DNA from: Lyngbya sp. HA4199-MV5
Lineage (GTDB): Bacteria; Cyanobacteriota; Cyanobacteriia; Leptolyngbyales; Leptolyngbyaceae
Length of the DNA stretch: 64,000 nucleotides
Assembly: GCA_019359375.1 (NCBI GenBank)
Contig: JAHHHL010000003.1
Span: 62,001 to 126,000 of the forward strand
Direction: 5' to 3'
Shown here: positions 7,516-16,410 of the stretch, piece after piece
Numbering within the stretch: the first letter of the stretch is position 1
How the letters are laid out: each line of letters opens with the position of its first letter
The notes under the pieces: model-generated
What the model saw: the letters and a program-made list of their open reading frames with translations, nothing else
Told to the model about the DNA's origin: nothing
Databases searched by the model: none
Program-made: the position numbers and the translations under genes

Positions 7516-8730
7516 ATGACGTTTGCACTTAAAAATGCTCAGGTAGCGCAGGTAATTCGCAGCGATGATGAGGCGATCGCGGTGGCACAGTCGCTTGCGG
7601 CCGAATTTGCCCAGCAGTCGTCTGATCGTGACAAAGAGCGGCGCTTGCCCTACGACGAAGTGGAAAGGCTGTCCGAAAGCGGTTTGCTGGCGATCACTGT
7701 GCCCAAGGAGTACGGTGGTGCTGGTGTCTCAAACGTCACGCTGGTTGAGGTGCTCAAAATTCTGTCAGAGGGCGATTCTAGCCTGGGACAACTGCCCCAA
7801 AACCATCTGTACTCGGTGGAAGCGCTACGACTGGACGGCACCGAAGAACAAAAGCGCTTTTTCTATGACATTGTGCTGAAAGGGGGACGGTTTGGTAACG
7901 CTTTCTCAGAGCGGGGCACCAAGAATGTGGCGGACTTGAAAACGCGGCTTGTGCGATCGGGGTCAGATTACGTCCTTAACGGGCAAAAGTTCTACTCAAC
8001 AGGTGCGCTCTTTGCCCACTGGATTCCCATTTTGTGTGTGGATGAGGCAGCGGGAGAGGGACGAACGTCGATCGCTCATGTGGAGCGCCATGCTGAAGGG
8101 GTTACCGTAATCGATGACTGGTCGTGTTTTGGGCAAAAAGGCACAGGCAGCGGCACGACTGTTTTTAAGGACGTGGCTGTGAAAGCAGAGCATGTGTTGC
8201 CCCACTACCTCGCCTTCGAGCGACCCACAACGATGGGCGCATACTCGCAGGTGATGCACGCAGCGGTGGATGTGGGTATTGCGGGTGCTGCGCTTAAGGA
8301 GACGATCCAGTTCGTGCGTCAAAACCCGCGTCCCTGGATTGATAGCGGCGTTGAGTATGCTTACGAAGACCCGCTACTCATTCACAAAATTGGTGAAATG
8401 TCCTTGAAATTCCATGCGGCAGAAGCGATCTTGAGCCGTGCCGGGAGTTTTCTCGATCGCGCCTTTGCCGACATGAATGAAACAACCGTTGCGGCTGCCT
8501 CGATCGCGGTTGCCGAATCAAAAGCAATGGGCGAAGAAGCCGCTATTTTCATTACCAACGCCTTCTTTGAAGTGTGCGGCACCAAATCTACATTGCAAGA
8601 GTTGAATCTCGATCGTCACTGGCGCAACGCCCGTGCCCATACCGTTCACGATCCATCGCGGTGGAAGTACTTTGCGGTTGGTAATTACTACCTCAACGAC
8701 ATCAAACCGCCTCGCCACGGTTGGATTTAA
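7516..8730 (+). CDS. SfnB-family acyl-CoA-dehydrogenase-like monooxygenase (sulfur acquisition)
   Basis: 404 residues with the acyl-CoA dehydrogenase fold, most like the SfnB/DszC branch of reduced-flavin-dependent monooxygenases that act on sulfones, sulfonates and other organosulfur compounds. Typical features are ITVPKEYGGAGVSNVTLVE near residue 60, GNAFSERGTKN, LNGQKFYSTGALFA and the C-terminal RNARAHTVHDPSRWKY. FMN/FAD use and oxygenation are family knowledge. It lies just past repeat copy B on the same strand as the acetamidase. The context with an SsuABC-like importer makes organosulfur scavenging likely, but no partner flavin reductase is visible here. Confidence 0.85.
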   Translation: MTFALKNAQVAQVIRSDDEAIAVAQSLAAEFAQQSSDRDKERRLPYDEVERLSESGLLAITVPKEYGGAGVSNVTLVEVLKILSEGDSSLGQLPQNHLYSVEALRLDGTEEQKRFFYDIVLKGGRFGNAFSERGTKNVADLKTRLVRSGSDYVLNGQKFYSTGALFAHWIPILCVDEAAGEGRTSIAHVERHAEGVTVIDDWSCFGQKGTGSGTTVFKDVAVKAEHVLPHYLAFERPTTMGAYSQVMHAAVDVGIAGAALKETIQFVRQNPRPWIDSGVEYAYEDPLLIHKIGEMSLKFHAAEAILSRAGSFLDRAFADMNETTVAAASIAVAESKAMGEEAAIFITNAFFEVCGTKSTLQELNLDRHWRNARAHTVHDPSRWKYFAVGNYYLNDIKPPRHGWI

Positions 8731-8833
8731 GCAACGTGAACAACCACTGTAGAAACGTATACATCACTGTCTCGCTGGCGACGCGGGCAAGATGCCCGCA
8801 CTAGCTTGGGTAATTTCTTTTGTGGAAAGCGCC

Positions 8834-8974
8834 TTACACCAATTCTATGTGAACTTGCATCTAACTGTAGGTTGGGTTGAGTCTAACGAAACCCAACAAA
8901 ACCCAGCCATTGTTGGGTTTCACGCTGTTCTACCCAACCTACATTCTGTGCATCTTTAACGAGAACTGGTATTA
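8834..8974. repeat. 141-bp palindromic dispersed element
   Basis: The ends are related inverted sequences (TTACACCAATTCTATGTGAA against GAGAACTGGTATTA). Inside them a second inverted pair, TAGGTTGGGTT and ACCCAACCTA, encloses two more GTTGGGTTT/AAACCCAAC arms, so the whole element can fold into a long hairpin. This is the structure of a miniature inverted-repeat element, and similar GTTGGGTTT palindromes are common in filamentous cyanobacteria. A separate small hairpin (GCGGGCAAGATGCCCGC, about 8784-8800) lies just upstream. No gene occupies 8731-9076. Confidence 0.7.
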
Positions 8975-9076
8975 GGACTAACGCAAACCTCGAAAGTTTT
9001 AATCAAAGATCGGGCATCGTGACTCACGTAGCGCTTAACCCTCAGAGGCTTTAGTCTAGACTCTAACCATCAATGA

Positions 9077-9811
9077 CTAAAAACTAATAACCCTGGTCAG
9101 GAGAGAAAAGACACCAAAGCCAACTAAGAGTGCGCCGCTCGCTGGCGTAATCCAACCCGACCAGCGGCGGAGTTCCAGCAGTTTCTTAATGGAGGCTGTA
9201 AATGTTCCCGCCAGCACCAGCGGTGCTGCATAGCCGACGGTATATGACAGCAGCAACACACTGCCTAAGACTGGATCTTTTGTCGCGGAGATCCAGGCGA
9301 GAATGCTTGCCAAAACAGGGGTGCTGCAAGGAGAGGCGACCAGTCCAAACGTCAGCCCAATTAGGTAGGCACGCACTCCGATCGGCAGGTCTTTAGAAAT
9401 CCACTCCATCCCTCCCAATGAAGGTAGTCTCAACGGCAAGGCTTCCAGCAGGTTTAGCCCCATGAGAATGGCGATCGCGCTCACGACGATCGGCAACCCC
9501 AGCCCAATCTGACCATAAATCTTGCCCACAACGGCTGCGACAATGCCCAACCCCGCCAGCGTCGTCGCCAATCCCAGCGCAAACCAGGTAGACTGCGCTG
9601 CCGCCTGTAGCCGCGTTTGCGTTTCGTAGCCGCCAATATAGCCGATCGTAATGGGCAGCATTGACAGCATACAGGGCGTAAGGCTCGTCAGCAGCCCTGC
9701 CACAAAAATAATGCCCACACTGGCTGGTGTTAGATGCGCCAGTTGACTGCTCACCAGTGCATTTGCAAAGTGTTCTAACTCGTAAAGCTGAGTTTGCAGC
9801 GTTTCAAACAT
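9077..9811 (-). CDS. ccdA: Cytochrome c biogenesis protein CcdA
   Basis: 244 residues with about six transmembrane helices. The two conserved redox cysteines are in the expected motifs: SLTPCMLSMLPIT (helix 1) and VASPCSTPVLASIL (helix 4). CcdA passes reducing equivalents across the thylakoid or plasma membrane to a lumenal thioredoxin-like protein for apocytochrome c maturation; that role is family knowledge. The usual cyanobacterial partner genes (ccs1/resB) are not adjacent. Monocistronic in appearance, with a 140-base spacer to the next gene upstream. Confidence 0.92.
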   Translation of the reverse strand: MFETLQTQLYELEHFANALVSSQLAHLTPASVGIIFVAGLLTSLTPCMLSMLPITIGYIGGYETQTRLQAAAQSTWFALGLATTLAGLGIVAAVVGKIYGQIGLGLPIVVSAIAILMGLNLLEALPLRLPSLGGMEWISKDLPIGVRAYLIGLTFGLVASPCSTPVLASILAWISATKDPVLGSVLLLSYTVGYAAPLVLAGTFTASIKKLLELRRWSGWITPASGALLVGFGVFSLLTRVISF

Positions 9812-9954
9812 GGTTTATCTCACGTCCTGGCCAACGACAGCGCTGTGTCTATCTTAGTGGAGATGGAGGTTAGCCGGGGAAGTGGCAGCACTGGTAAGGC
9901 AGCGCATCCTCAGGGCATTCTTCTTAGCTCACCGTTTGACCGAACTTAGAGGCT

Positions 9955-11430
9955 TCAGGGCCATAACCGCTGTAACCCTTGAGTATCAGCAGGAGCCTGC
10001 ACAGAAGGAATTGGTCGTGGAGACAGTGCTGGTGACGGAGCCAGATTAAGTGGCGGCGAAGGCTGAGCACTGGGGATGGTTGAGCTGGGAGTCGGTTCTG
10101 GGCTGGGTTCTATCGTCGCGCTAGGTGATGGTTCCGGCGTTAGAGGCGTTGGTGATGCACTGGGCGAAAACTTAACTCTGGGCAGCGGTTCAGGTGCAAA
10201 ACTTCGCAAGGGCAGTGGTTCAGGTGGGGGCGGTGCCGTAGAGAGAGCCGCAGGGGAGGCTTGGAGCGGCCAGTTCTTTACAGGTGGAAAATCTTGCTGG
10301 GTTTGAAAGAACGTCGGACCAATGCCATGAGCCGCACTCAAACGTAGTGCCAGCCCCAAGCCTGCGCCGCCCGCGATCGCGATGGCTGCTGTGAGCAACA
10401 GCGCCTTGGGCAAGCGACTTTTAGCTGTTGCCACAGGTAGAACCATTGGCGGACGGGTTGGCGGTGCAGTTGTGTGCGTGGTCAGTGCAACAGGTATCGT
10501 TGGGTTAGCAGGCGCAGGAGGAGCCGTGGGAGGGCTAGCGCCATTGGGTAACGCAGTGGGATTGGGCAGCTTGATCGCCGATCGAGGGTGTTCGGTTGCG
10601 TGAGGGCTTCCCTGCTCCCCAGGTACCGAATGACCGTTTGGCAACAGCGCTAACCAGCCAGCTACCGTCTGTGGGCGTTCCTGTGCGTTGAGTGCCATAC
10701 CGCTCAAAATGGCTTGTTCAATTTCAGTGCTGAGCTGCGGTTGCAGTTGGCGTGGTGAGCGTAAGGATGTTTGAGTGAGGCGTGGAGAAGCGATCGGCTC
10801 CTGCCCCGTGACTAAAAAGTACAGCGTTGCAGCAAGCCCATACAAATCTGTTGCTGGGGTCAGATTGACCTGTCGCTGATGCTGCTCAGGCGCTGCATAG
10901 GGAGAAGCCTCTTCTGCACTGTCTGGTACACCCAGCACGGCACCATGCGTCAGATTAAGACCAACCAGTACCACAAAGGGCGCACCTTTGGGACGAATTA
11001 AGTGTTCTGGCGCAATATCCCGATGTAGCAAACCTTGACGATGCAGCACACTGAGCGCCGAACCAACCTGACGCATGTATTGCACTGCCTCTGTTTCTGG
11101 TAGTGCGCCCCGCGATCGCACCCGTTCTGTCAGCGGTTGCCCTGCCACATCATCCATCACAGCAAACGGTAGCCCACCTTCCTCGAAGATATCCATCACG
11201 CGCACCAGACCGGGGTGCTGGCATTGCGCCAATCGCTGCGCCTCCTCGATAAAGCGACGTTTGAGATGGGCACTATCCGCCTGCGGCTGAACCTGGAGTG
11301 TTTGCAGCACAACTGGCTGGTGCGACCGAGCTTGAGTCGCCCTAAAGGTAAGTCCCAAAGCGCTTTGAGCTAAAGAGCTATTGATGACGTACTTGCCTTG
11401 TTGTAGCGCGGTGCCAGCCGATAAGTTCAT
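9955..11430 (-). CDS. Serine/threonine-kinase-like membrane protein, probable pseudokinase
   Basis: 491 residues. Residues about 14-265 have the protein kinase fold: HRDIAPEHL at 136-144, an intact APE-like AAPEQ and a DLYGLAATLYFLVTG subdomain IX. Three catalytic positions are changed. The VAIK lysine is replaced (VVLQ, Gln43), the DFG aspartate is missing (LVGLNL, about 155-160), and the metal-binding Asn after HRD is His. A single membrane helix follows (about residues 342-362) and then a long Pro/Ser-rich tail. The architecture is that of cyanobacterial membrane Ser/Thr kinases, but phosphotransfer looks unlikely. It could be a regulatory scaffold. Confidence 0.82.
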   Translation of the reverse strand: MNLSAGTALQQGKYVINSSLAQSALGLTFRATQARSHQPVVLQTLQVQPQADSAHLKRRFIEEAQRLAQCQHPGLVRVMDIFEEGGLPFAVMDDVAGQPLTERVRSRGALPETEAVQYMRQVGSALSVLHRQGLLHRDIAPEHLIRPKGAPFVVLVGLNLTHGAVLGVPDSAEEASPYAAPEQHQRQVNLTPATDLYGLAATLYFLVTGQEPIASPRLTQTSLRSPRQLQPQLSTEIEQAILSGMALNAQERPQTVAGWLALLPNGHSVPGEQGSPHATEHPRSAIKLPNPTALPNGASPPTAPPAPANPTIPVALTTHTTAPPTRPPMVLPVATAKSRLPKALLLTAAIAIAGGAGLGLALRLSAAHGIGPTFFQTQQDFPPVKNWPLQASPAALSTAPPPPEPLPLRSFAPEPLPRVKFSPSASPTPLTPEPSPSATIEPSPEPTPSSTIPSAQPSPPLNLAPSPALSPRPIPSVQAPADTQGLQRLWP

Positions 11431-11523
11431 GGGCGATCGCTTCCAAAGGTCGTGACCATGCTAACGTCTCGCTGTCACTAAAGGCTAGAGCGAGGCAAAA
11501 GTGGGAAGTAGATACCTTTAGCC

Positions 11524-12774
<1,251 letters not shown>

Positions 12775-13131
12775 CTATGGGCGATCGGAACAGTCTGGTG
12801 GGATGGAGAAGGAACCATCTAGCAAATCTTCCATTTCCATCCGTTGCTCCATTTGGCGGAGAAAGTAGCCTGTCATCATGGCAGAGGCTAGCAACCCAGC
12901 CAGGTTGTCACGATCGGTCGTAATTTTGACATTGAAGGCTTCCGACGGCAACATACCCAGCAATCCCTGGACGTTGTGCGAAATAATTTGCTTGACATCG
13001 GGTGTAACCAATTTTGCTACCTGAGCGATGATTTCAGGTGGCTGATGCTGAAGATACTTCAGCAATTCATTCGACTCGTGTTCTTCAACGTCGGCACCAA
13101 GGAAATTCGCGCTGTCAGGGTTAAAAACCAT
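12775..13131 (-). CDS. DUF760 protein
   Basis: About 118 residues from the ATG at 13131 (MVFNPDSANF), which I prefer because the family usually begins this way; an in-frame ATG at 13185 would add 18 residues. The conserved core is IISHNVQGLLGMLP, then ITTDRDNLAGLLASAMMTGY, then FLRQMEQRMEME. The family is restricted largely to cyanobacteria and plastids. Function is unknown to me, though plant DUF760 proteins have been linked to chloroplast protein turnover. It lies 12 bases upstream of the tocopherol cyclase start on the same strand and may be co-transcribed with it. Confidence 0.85.
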   Translation of the reverse strand: MVFNPDSANFLGADVEEHESNELLKYLQHQPPEIIAQVAKLVTPDVKQIISHNVQGLLGMLPSEAFNVKITTDRDNLAGLLASAMMTGYFLRQMEQRMEMEDLLDGSFSIPPDCSDRP

Positions 13132-13309
13132 GTGTAGATTGATATCCGTTTCCACCCATTCTGACACTTCTCGCCATAACTGCAACCCGTAACTTCATAG
13201 TCATGAGGCAAACCTGGCACTCCTGATTCAGAGGAATTACGGTCGTGAGTTGGCTTTAGCGCACCGCGATTGCATCTGTACCACACACGGGGCAAAGGGC
13301 AACTTTCAT

Positions 13310-13460
13310 CCCTCACCCTTCATCCCCCCTCCCTTTCTACTCACCCCTTCTCCCTCCTCCGTACTTCCTCCTGCCTTCTGCTCTCTGCCCTCTGCCTCCT
13401 GCCTTCTTTTTCAGTTTTCATCCTTCATCCCTCATCCCTTCTTCATCCCTCATCCCTTTC
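13310..13460. repeat. Pyrimidine-rich low-complexity repeat tract
   Basis: Intergenic tract of TCATCCCTC, CTGCCTTCTGC and CTTCATCCCT units on the plus strand. It belongs to the same low-complexity family as the inserts in the two enzymes but is in a spacer. Related short tracts lie at 13977-14025 (AGGCAGAAGGCAGGAGGC type), on the other side of scpB. No coding function is supported. Confidence 0.7.
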
Positions 13461-13463
13461 TAC

Positions 13464-13961
13464 TCAAGACTTTGCTTTGATGTGTTGCTCAAATTCCTGC
13501 GGGAGTTGGTTCATTTGAAAGTATTGATGAAATTTGTTCGTCACCTGTAGCCAGTAGGAGCGTCCATCTGATTGTCGGCGTTTGCGGACAAAACCAAGCT
13601 CCACCAGTTCTGGTACATGCTGGTAGGCTCCAGACCCGCGCAATTCAACCAGCTCTGTTTGTGAAATCGGACCTCTAAGGGCGATCGCCGCTAGTGTCCG
13701 CAGTGCCCCCAGTCCCAAATCCGCAGGCACCAATGTTTGTACCAGATGATGAAACGTTTCGCGTAGCTGTAATGTATAGCCGTTAGCGGTTTCTGCCACT
13801 TCCAGCGCACTATCACGATGGGCGTATTCTCCCATGAGTTCAATCAAGCCTTCCTCAGCGGCTTCCCGATCGCACGCCGCAAATTCCGCAATTTCCGCCA
13901 CGGTCAACGGCTGCGCTTTCAAGTACAGAATGGCTTCGATTTTACTGGCGAGGCGAGACAT
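13464..13961 (-). CDS. scpB: Segregation and condensation protein B
   Basis: 165 residues with the paired winged-helix ScpB fold: LYLKAQPLTVAEIAEF near the N-terminus, then TLVPADLGLGALRTLAAIAL and GPISQTELVELRGSG. ScpB binds ScpA and the SMC ATPase to form the bacterial condensin that compacts and segregates the chromosome. The scpA and smc genes are not in this window, as is common in cyanobacteria. The gene is bracketed by low-complexity repeat tracts on both sides. Confidence 0.92.
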   Translation of the reverse strand: MSRLASKIEAILYLKAQPLTVAEIAEFAACDREAAEEGLIELMGEYAHRDSALEVAETANGYTLQLRETFHHLVQTLVPADLGLGALRTLAAIALRGPISQTELVELRGSGAYQHVPELVELGFVRKRRQSDGRSYWLQVTNKFHQYFQMNQLPQEFEQHIKAKS

Positions 13962-14121
13962 GGGGAAAGGATAGTGAGGAGAGAGGAGGCAGAAGGCAGG
14001 AGGCAGAAGGCAGAGGGCAGAAGGCTTTAAATTAGATTGTCTAGCTGATTGAGGTAAAGGCTGTCATTCCTTTTTTAGCCGTCATCCTTTAGCCTTTATA
14101 CTTTTCAACTCTTTCGCCTTT

Positions 14122-14973
14122 TCAGTCCAGGTTGCGTCCTGTGAGTTCGACAAAAATATCTTCCAGGTTCGATGGTCTTACCATCATGCCAGTTTTGTCC
14201 GATTGCTGGTTGAGGTAGGCGTTTGCGTTATCAAGAGTTGGAAAGAAGGTGTAGTCCCAGCGATCGTCGGTTTGCTTCATCACCAGTCCTTCGCCGTGCT
14301 TTTGACGAAAATCTTGCAGGGTGCCGAGTTCAATGAGCTTGCCTGCGTCCATAATGCCAATGCGATCGCACAGATACTCGACCTCATCCATGTAGTGAGT
14401 GGTGAGCAAAATGGTCATACCTTGCTTATTTAAGTCGCGGATGATTTCCCAAAGGCGACGACGGGTTTGGGGATCTAGCCCGACGGTTGGCTCATCTAAA
14501 AACAAGACATTGGGTTGATGCAGAAGGGCACGCGCAATTTGCAATCGACGCTTCATGCCGCCAGAAAGTGTTTTAGCCAGATCGTCGCGCCGATCGCTCA
14601 GTTCTACGTATTCCAGCCAGCGATCGATGTCTTGCTGGCGCTGGGGATTGGGAATGTGGTGCAGCCGCCCGTGAAACTCCATGTTCTCCCAGACAGATAG
14701 ATCGCTATCCACGCTGATCTGCTGAAGGACAACGCCAATCTGCTGCTTGACCTGCGATCGCTGGCGTACCACATCAAAACCTGCCACCTGAATCTGCCCC
14801 TCAGAAGGCGTCGTCAGCGTCGTCAACATGCGAATCGTGGTGGATTTACCTGCGCCATTGGGACCCAACAAGCCAAACATCTCCCCTGGCTGAAGCTCAA
14901 AGGAAAGATTGTTGACAACGGGAATTTTGTCAAAGGTCTTGTAAACGTTATGTAGCGAGACAGCAGCGGGCAT
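14122..14973 (-). CDS. ABC-2-type transporter ATP-binding protein (DrrA-like)
   Basis: 283 residues, an exporter-type ATPase of the DrrA/CcmA/NatA class. Walker A is GPNGAGKST (about 36-44), the Q-loop is VLQQ, the signature is LSGGMKRRL, Walker B is VLFLDEPTVGLDP and the switch is TTHYMDE. The C-terminal part (NLEDIFVELTGRNLD) is typical of the class. The ABC-2 permease partner is not downstream here; the next gene on the strand is scpB. Export substrate is unknown (drug, polysaccharide or lipid are all possible). Confidence 0.88.
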   Translation of the reverse strand: MPAAVSLHNVYKTFDKIPVVNNLSFELQPGEMFGLLGPNGAGKSTTIRMLTTLTTPSEGQIQVAGFDVVRQRSQVKQQIGVVLQQISVDSDLSVWENMEFHGRLHHIPNPQRQQDIDRWLEYVELSDRRDDLAKTLSGGMKRRLQIARALLHQPNVLFLDEPTVGLDPQTRRRLWEIIRDLNKQGMTILLTTHYMDEVEYLCDRIGIMDAGKLIELGTLQDFRQKHGEGLVMKQTDDRWDYTFFPTLDNANAYLNQQSDKTGMMVRPSNLEDIFVELTGRNLD

Positions 14974-14978
14974 AGGAG

Positions 14979-15055
14979 AGTTGTTGGTTGTTAGTTGTTG
15001 GTTGTTAGTGCATAAGCCGTTCCTGATTCTTTCTAAAAACTAAAAACCAACAACT
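14979..15055. repeat. Dispersed repeat element, copy D (short form)
   Basis: About 77 bp with inverted ends AGTTGTTGGTTGTTAG and AAAAACCAACAACT, immediately upstream of the ABC ATPase gene and downstream of the PAP2 gene. The interior is much shorter than in copies A-C, so it may be a deletion derivative. Followed by a CTTGCCTTCTCC-type repeat. Confidence 0.6.
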
Positions 15056-15068
15056 CTCTTGCCTTCTC

Positions 15069-15815
15069 CTACTTACGGCTAGTCGCTGAGGACAAGGCTC
15101 GTTGCCCGGTCTTAGGCATGGGTCGGTAGCGTCGTTTCCAGATTTCCAGGCTGAGAATACAGGCAACGAGCCAGACAGTGCCAGCCGCATAGCCAGCAAC
15201 AATATCGGTAGGCCAGTGTACGCCAAAGTAAAGACGACTAAAGCCGATCGCACAGACCAGTAAGACGGTACCTGTGGCGATCGCAACCCGCCAGCGCGGC
15301 GCATAAACAGCCAGAAGGTAGCCAATCATGCCAAACACAACCAACGACATCATGGCATGACCGCTGGGAAAGCTGTAAAAATTAACGTCCACTGTACGCT
15401 GCCAAAGTTCTGGGCGGGCGCGAGCAAACAGGTTCTTCAGCACGATGTTGAGACCTAGCGCACCAATAGCGGCTAAGGCAAGCGTTACGGTTTCGGCTCG
15501 TTGCTTACGCCAAAGCAAACAGGCTGCCAAGAGCAAACTAGCAATGAGCAGGACGGATGGGTTGCCAAGGTTGGTGATGACCACCATGAGGCGATCGAGG
15601 AACGGTGTGTGCCATTGTCGAATCGTCAGCAAGATCCGGGTGTCGATCGACTGGGTTTCTTGCTCCAGAACTTCCTCAGCGATTTCGTAAAAGCCCCACA
15701 GAGAAAACCCGGCAATCAGCAGACCAATAAAACGAACAGTGGTCAACAGCGGCAGGATTCGTGGACTAACACGCTCTCTCCAGACGCGAAGAATCTTCTG
15801 GCTAAGCTCGTACAT
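15069..15815 (-). CDS. PAP2-family membrane phosphatase
   Basis: 248 residues with about five or six membrane helices. The three-part PAP2 active-site signature is complete: KNLFARARP (motif 1), YSFPSGHAMMS (motif 2) and SRLYFGVHWPTDIVAG (motif 3). Members dephosphorylate lipid phosphates such as phosphatidic acid or undecaprenyl pyrophosphate at the outer face of the membrane. Which lipid is used here cannot be told. Transcribed towards the ABC ATPase gene but separated from it by repeat copy D. Confidence 0.9.
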   Translation of the reverse strand: MYELSQKILRVWRERVSPRILPLLTTVRFIGLLIAGFSLWGFYEIAEEVLEQETQSIDTRILLTIRQWHTPFLDRLMVVITNLGNPSVLLIASLLLAACLLWRKQRAETVTLALAAIGALGLNIVLKNLFARARPELWQRTVDVNFYSFPSGHAMMSLVVFGMIGYLLAVYAPRWRVAIATGTVLLVCAIGFSRLYFGVHWPTDIVAGYAAGTVWLVACILSLEIWKRRYRPMPKTGQRALSSATSRK

Positions 15816-16018
15816 TAGGGTTTAAGGCGAAGCTAGACATTTTAACTACAATGAATCCTGCTACCAGTCTATCTAGCAAGCGTTTGAAATGCGTGAAATA
15901 GTGTCAGCAAAGGGTGATACTCCTTGACTGAGCTGTATTATGCACTGCGTGTCATGCTCGTAGGATGCCTACCCTTTTACTTGTCTCTTCTTTTGCTTGT
16001 CTCTCAAGGTCTTGTGTC

Positions 16019-16369
16019 TTAAGGTAACGTTTTCCATGCAGCCACAATCACCTCGCTGAGCCACTGCCGCTGCTGTGAATCGAGCAGAGTGTCATCGATC
16101 AAAACCTCTGCAATCAGGTCTTCGAGCGACTGACCGTTAGCGCGAGCTACATCCACAACGCCAACGATCGCGGCTGCAATCCTCTCCTCATCGACAAATT
16201 TCTGTCGGAGACTACCCGCTTCTGTGGTGTGCGCTGGCATAGGATAGTTCATGACGGATGCTAACAGGAGAATGATTGCAGGTAGCCCTGGAAGATTTAT
16301 GAGAGACTTGTAACGTTTGCTCAACTCAAAAGCGTGACTGAAGTTTAGCGCATTTTCTATTGGGTTCAA
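16019..16369 (-). CDS. Small conserved-looking hypothetical protein
   Basis: 116 residues from the ATG at 16369; alternative starts at 16252 and 16240 would give about 77 or 73 residues and would drop a weakly hydrophobic leader. The C-terminal 70 residues are a compact acidic helical domain (EERIAAAIVGVVDVA, EDLIAEVLIDD, QRQWLSEVIVAAW) that resembles small cyanobacterial proteins of unknown function. No catalytic motif is visible. Divergent from the CruA gene, with 41 bases between starts if the long form is right. Confidence 0.6.
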   Translation of the reverse strand: MNPIENALNFSHAFELSKRYKSLINLPGLPAIILLLASVMNYPMPAHTTEAGSLRQKFVDEERIAAAIVGVVDVARANGQSLEDLIAEVLIDDTLLDSQQRQWLSEVIVAAWKTLP

Positions 16370-16410
16370 CCCGCCTTTTTTAGTTGTTTATGAAAATTTG
16401 GCTCCCCTAA

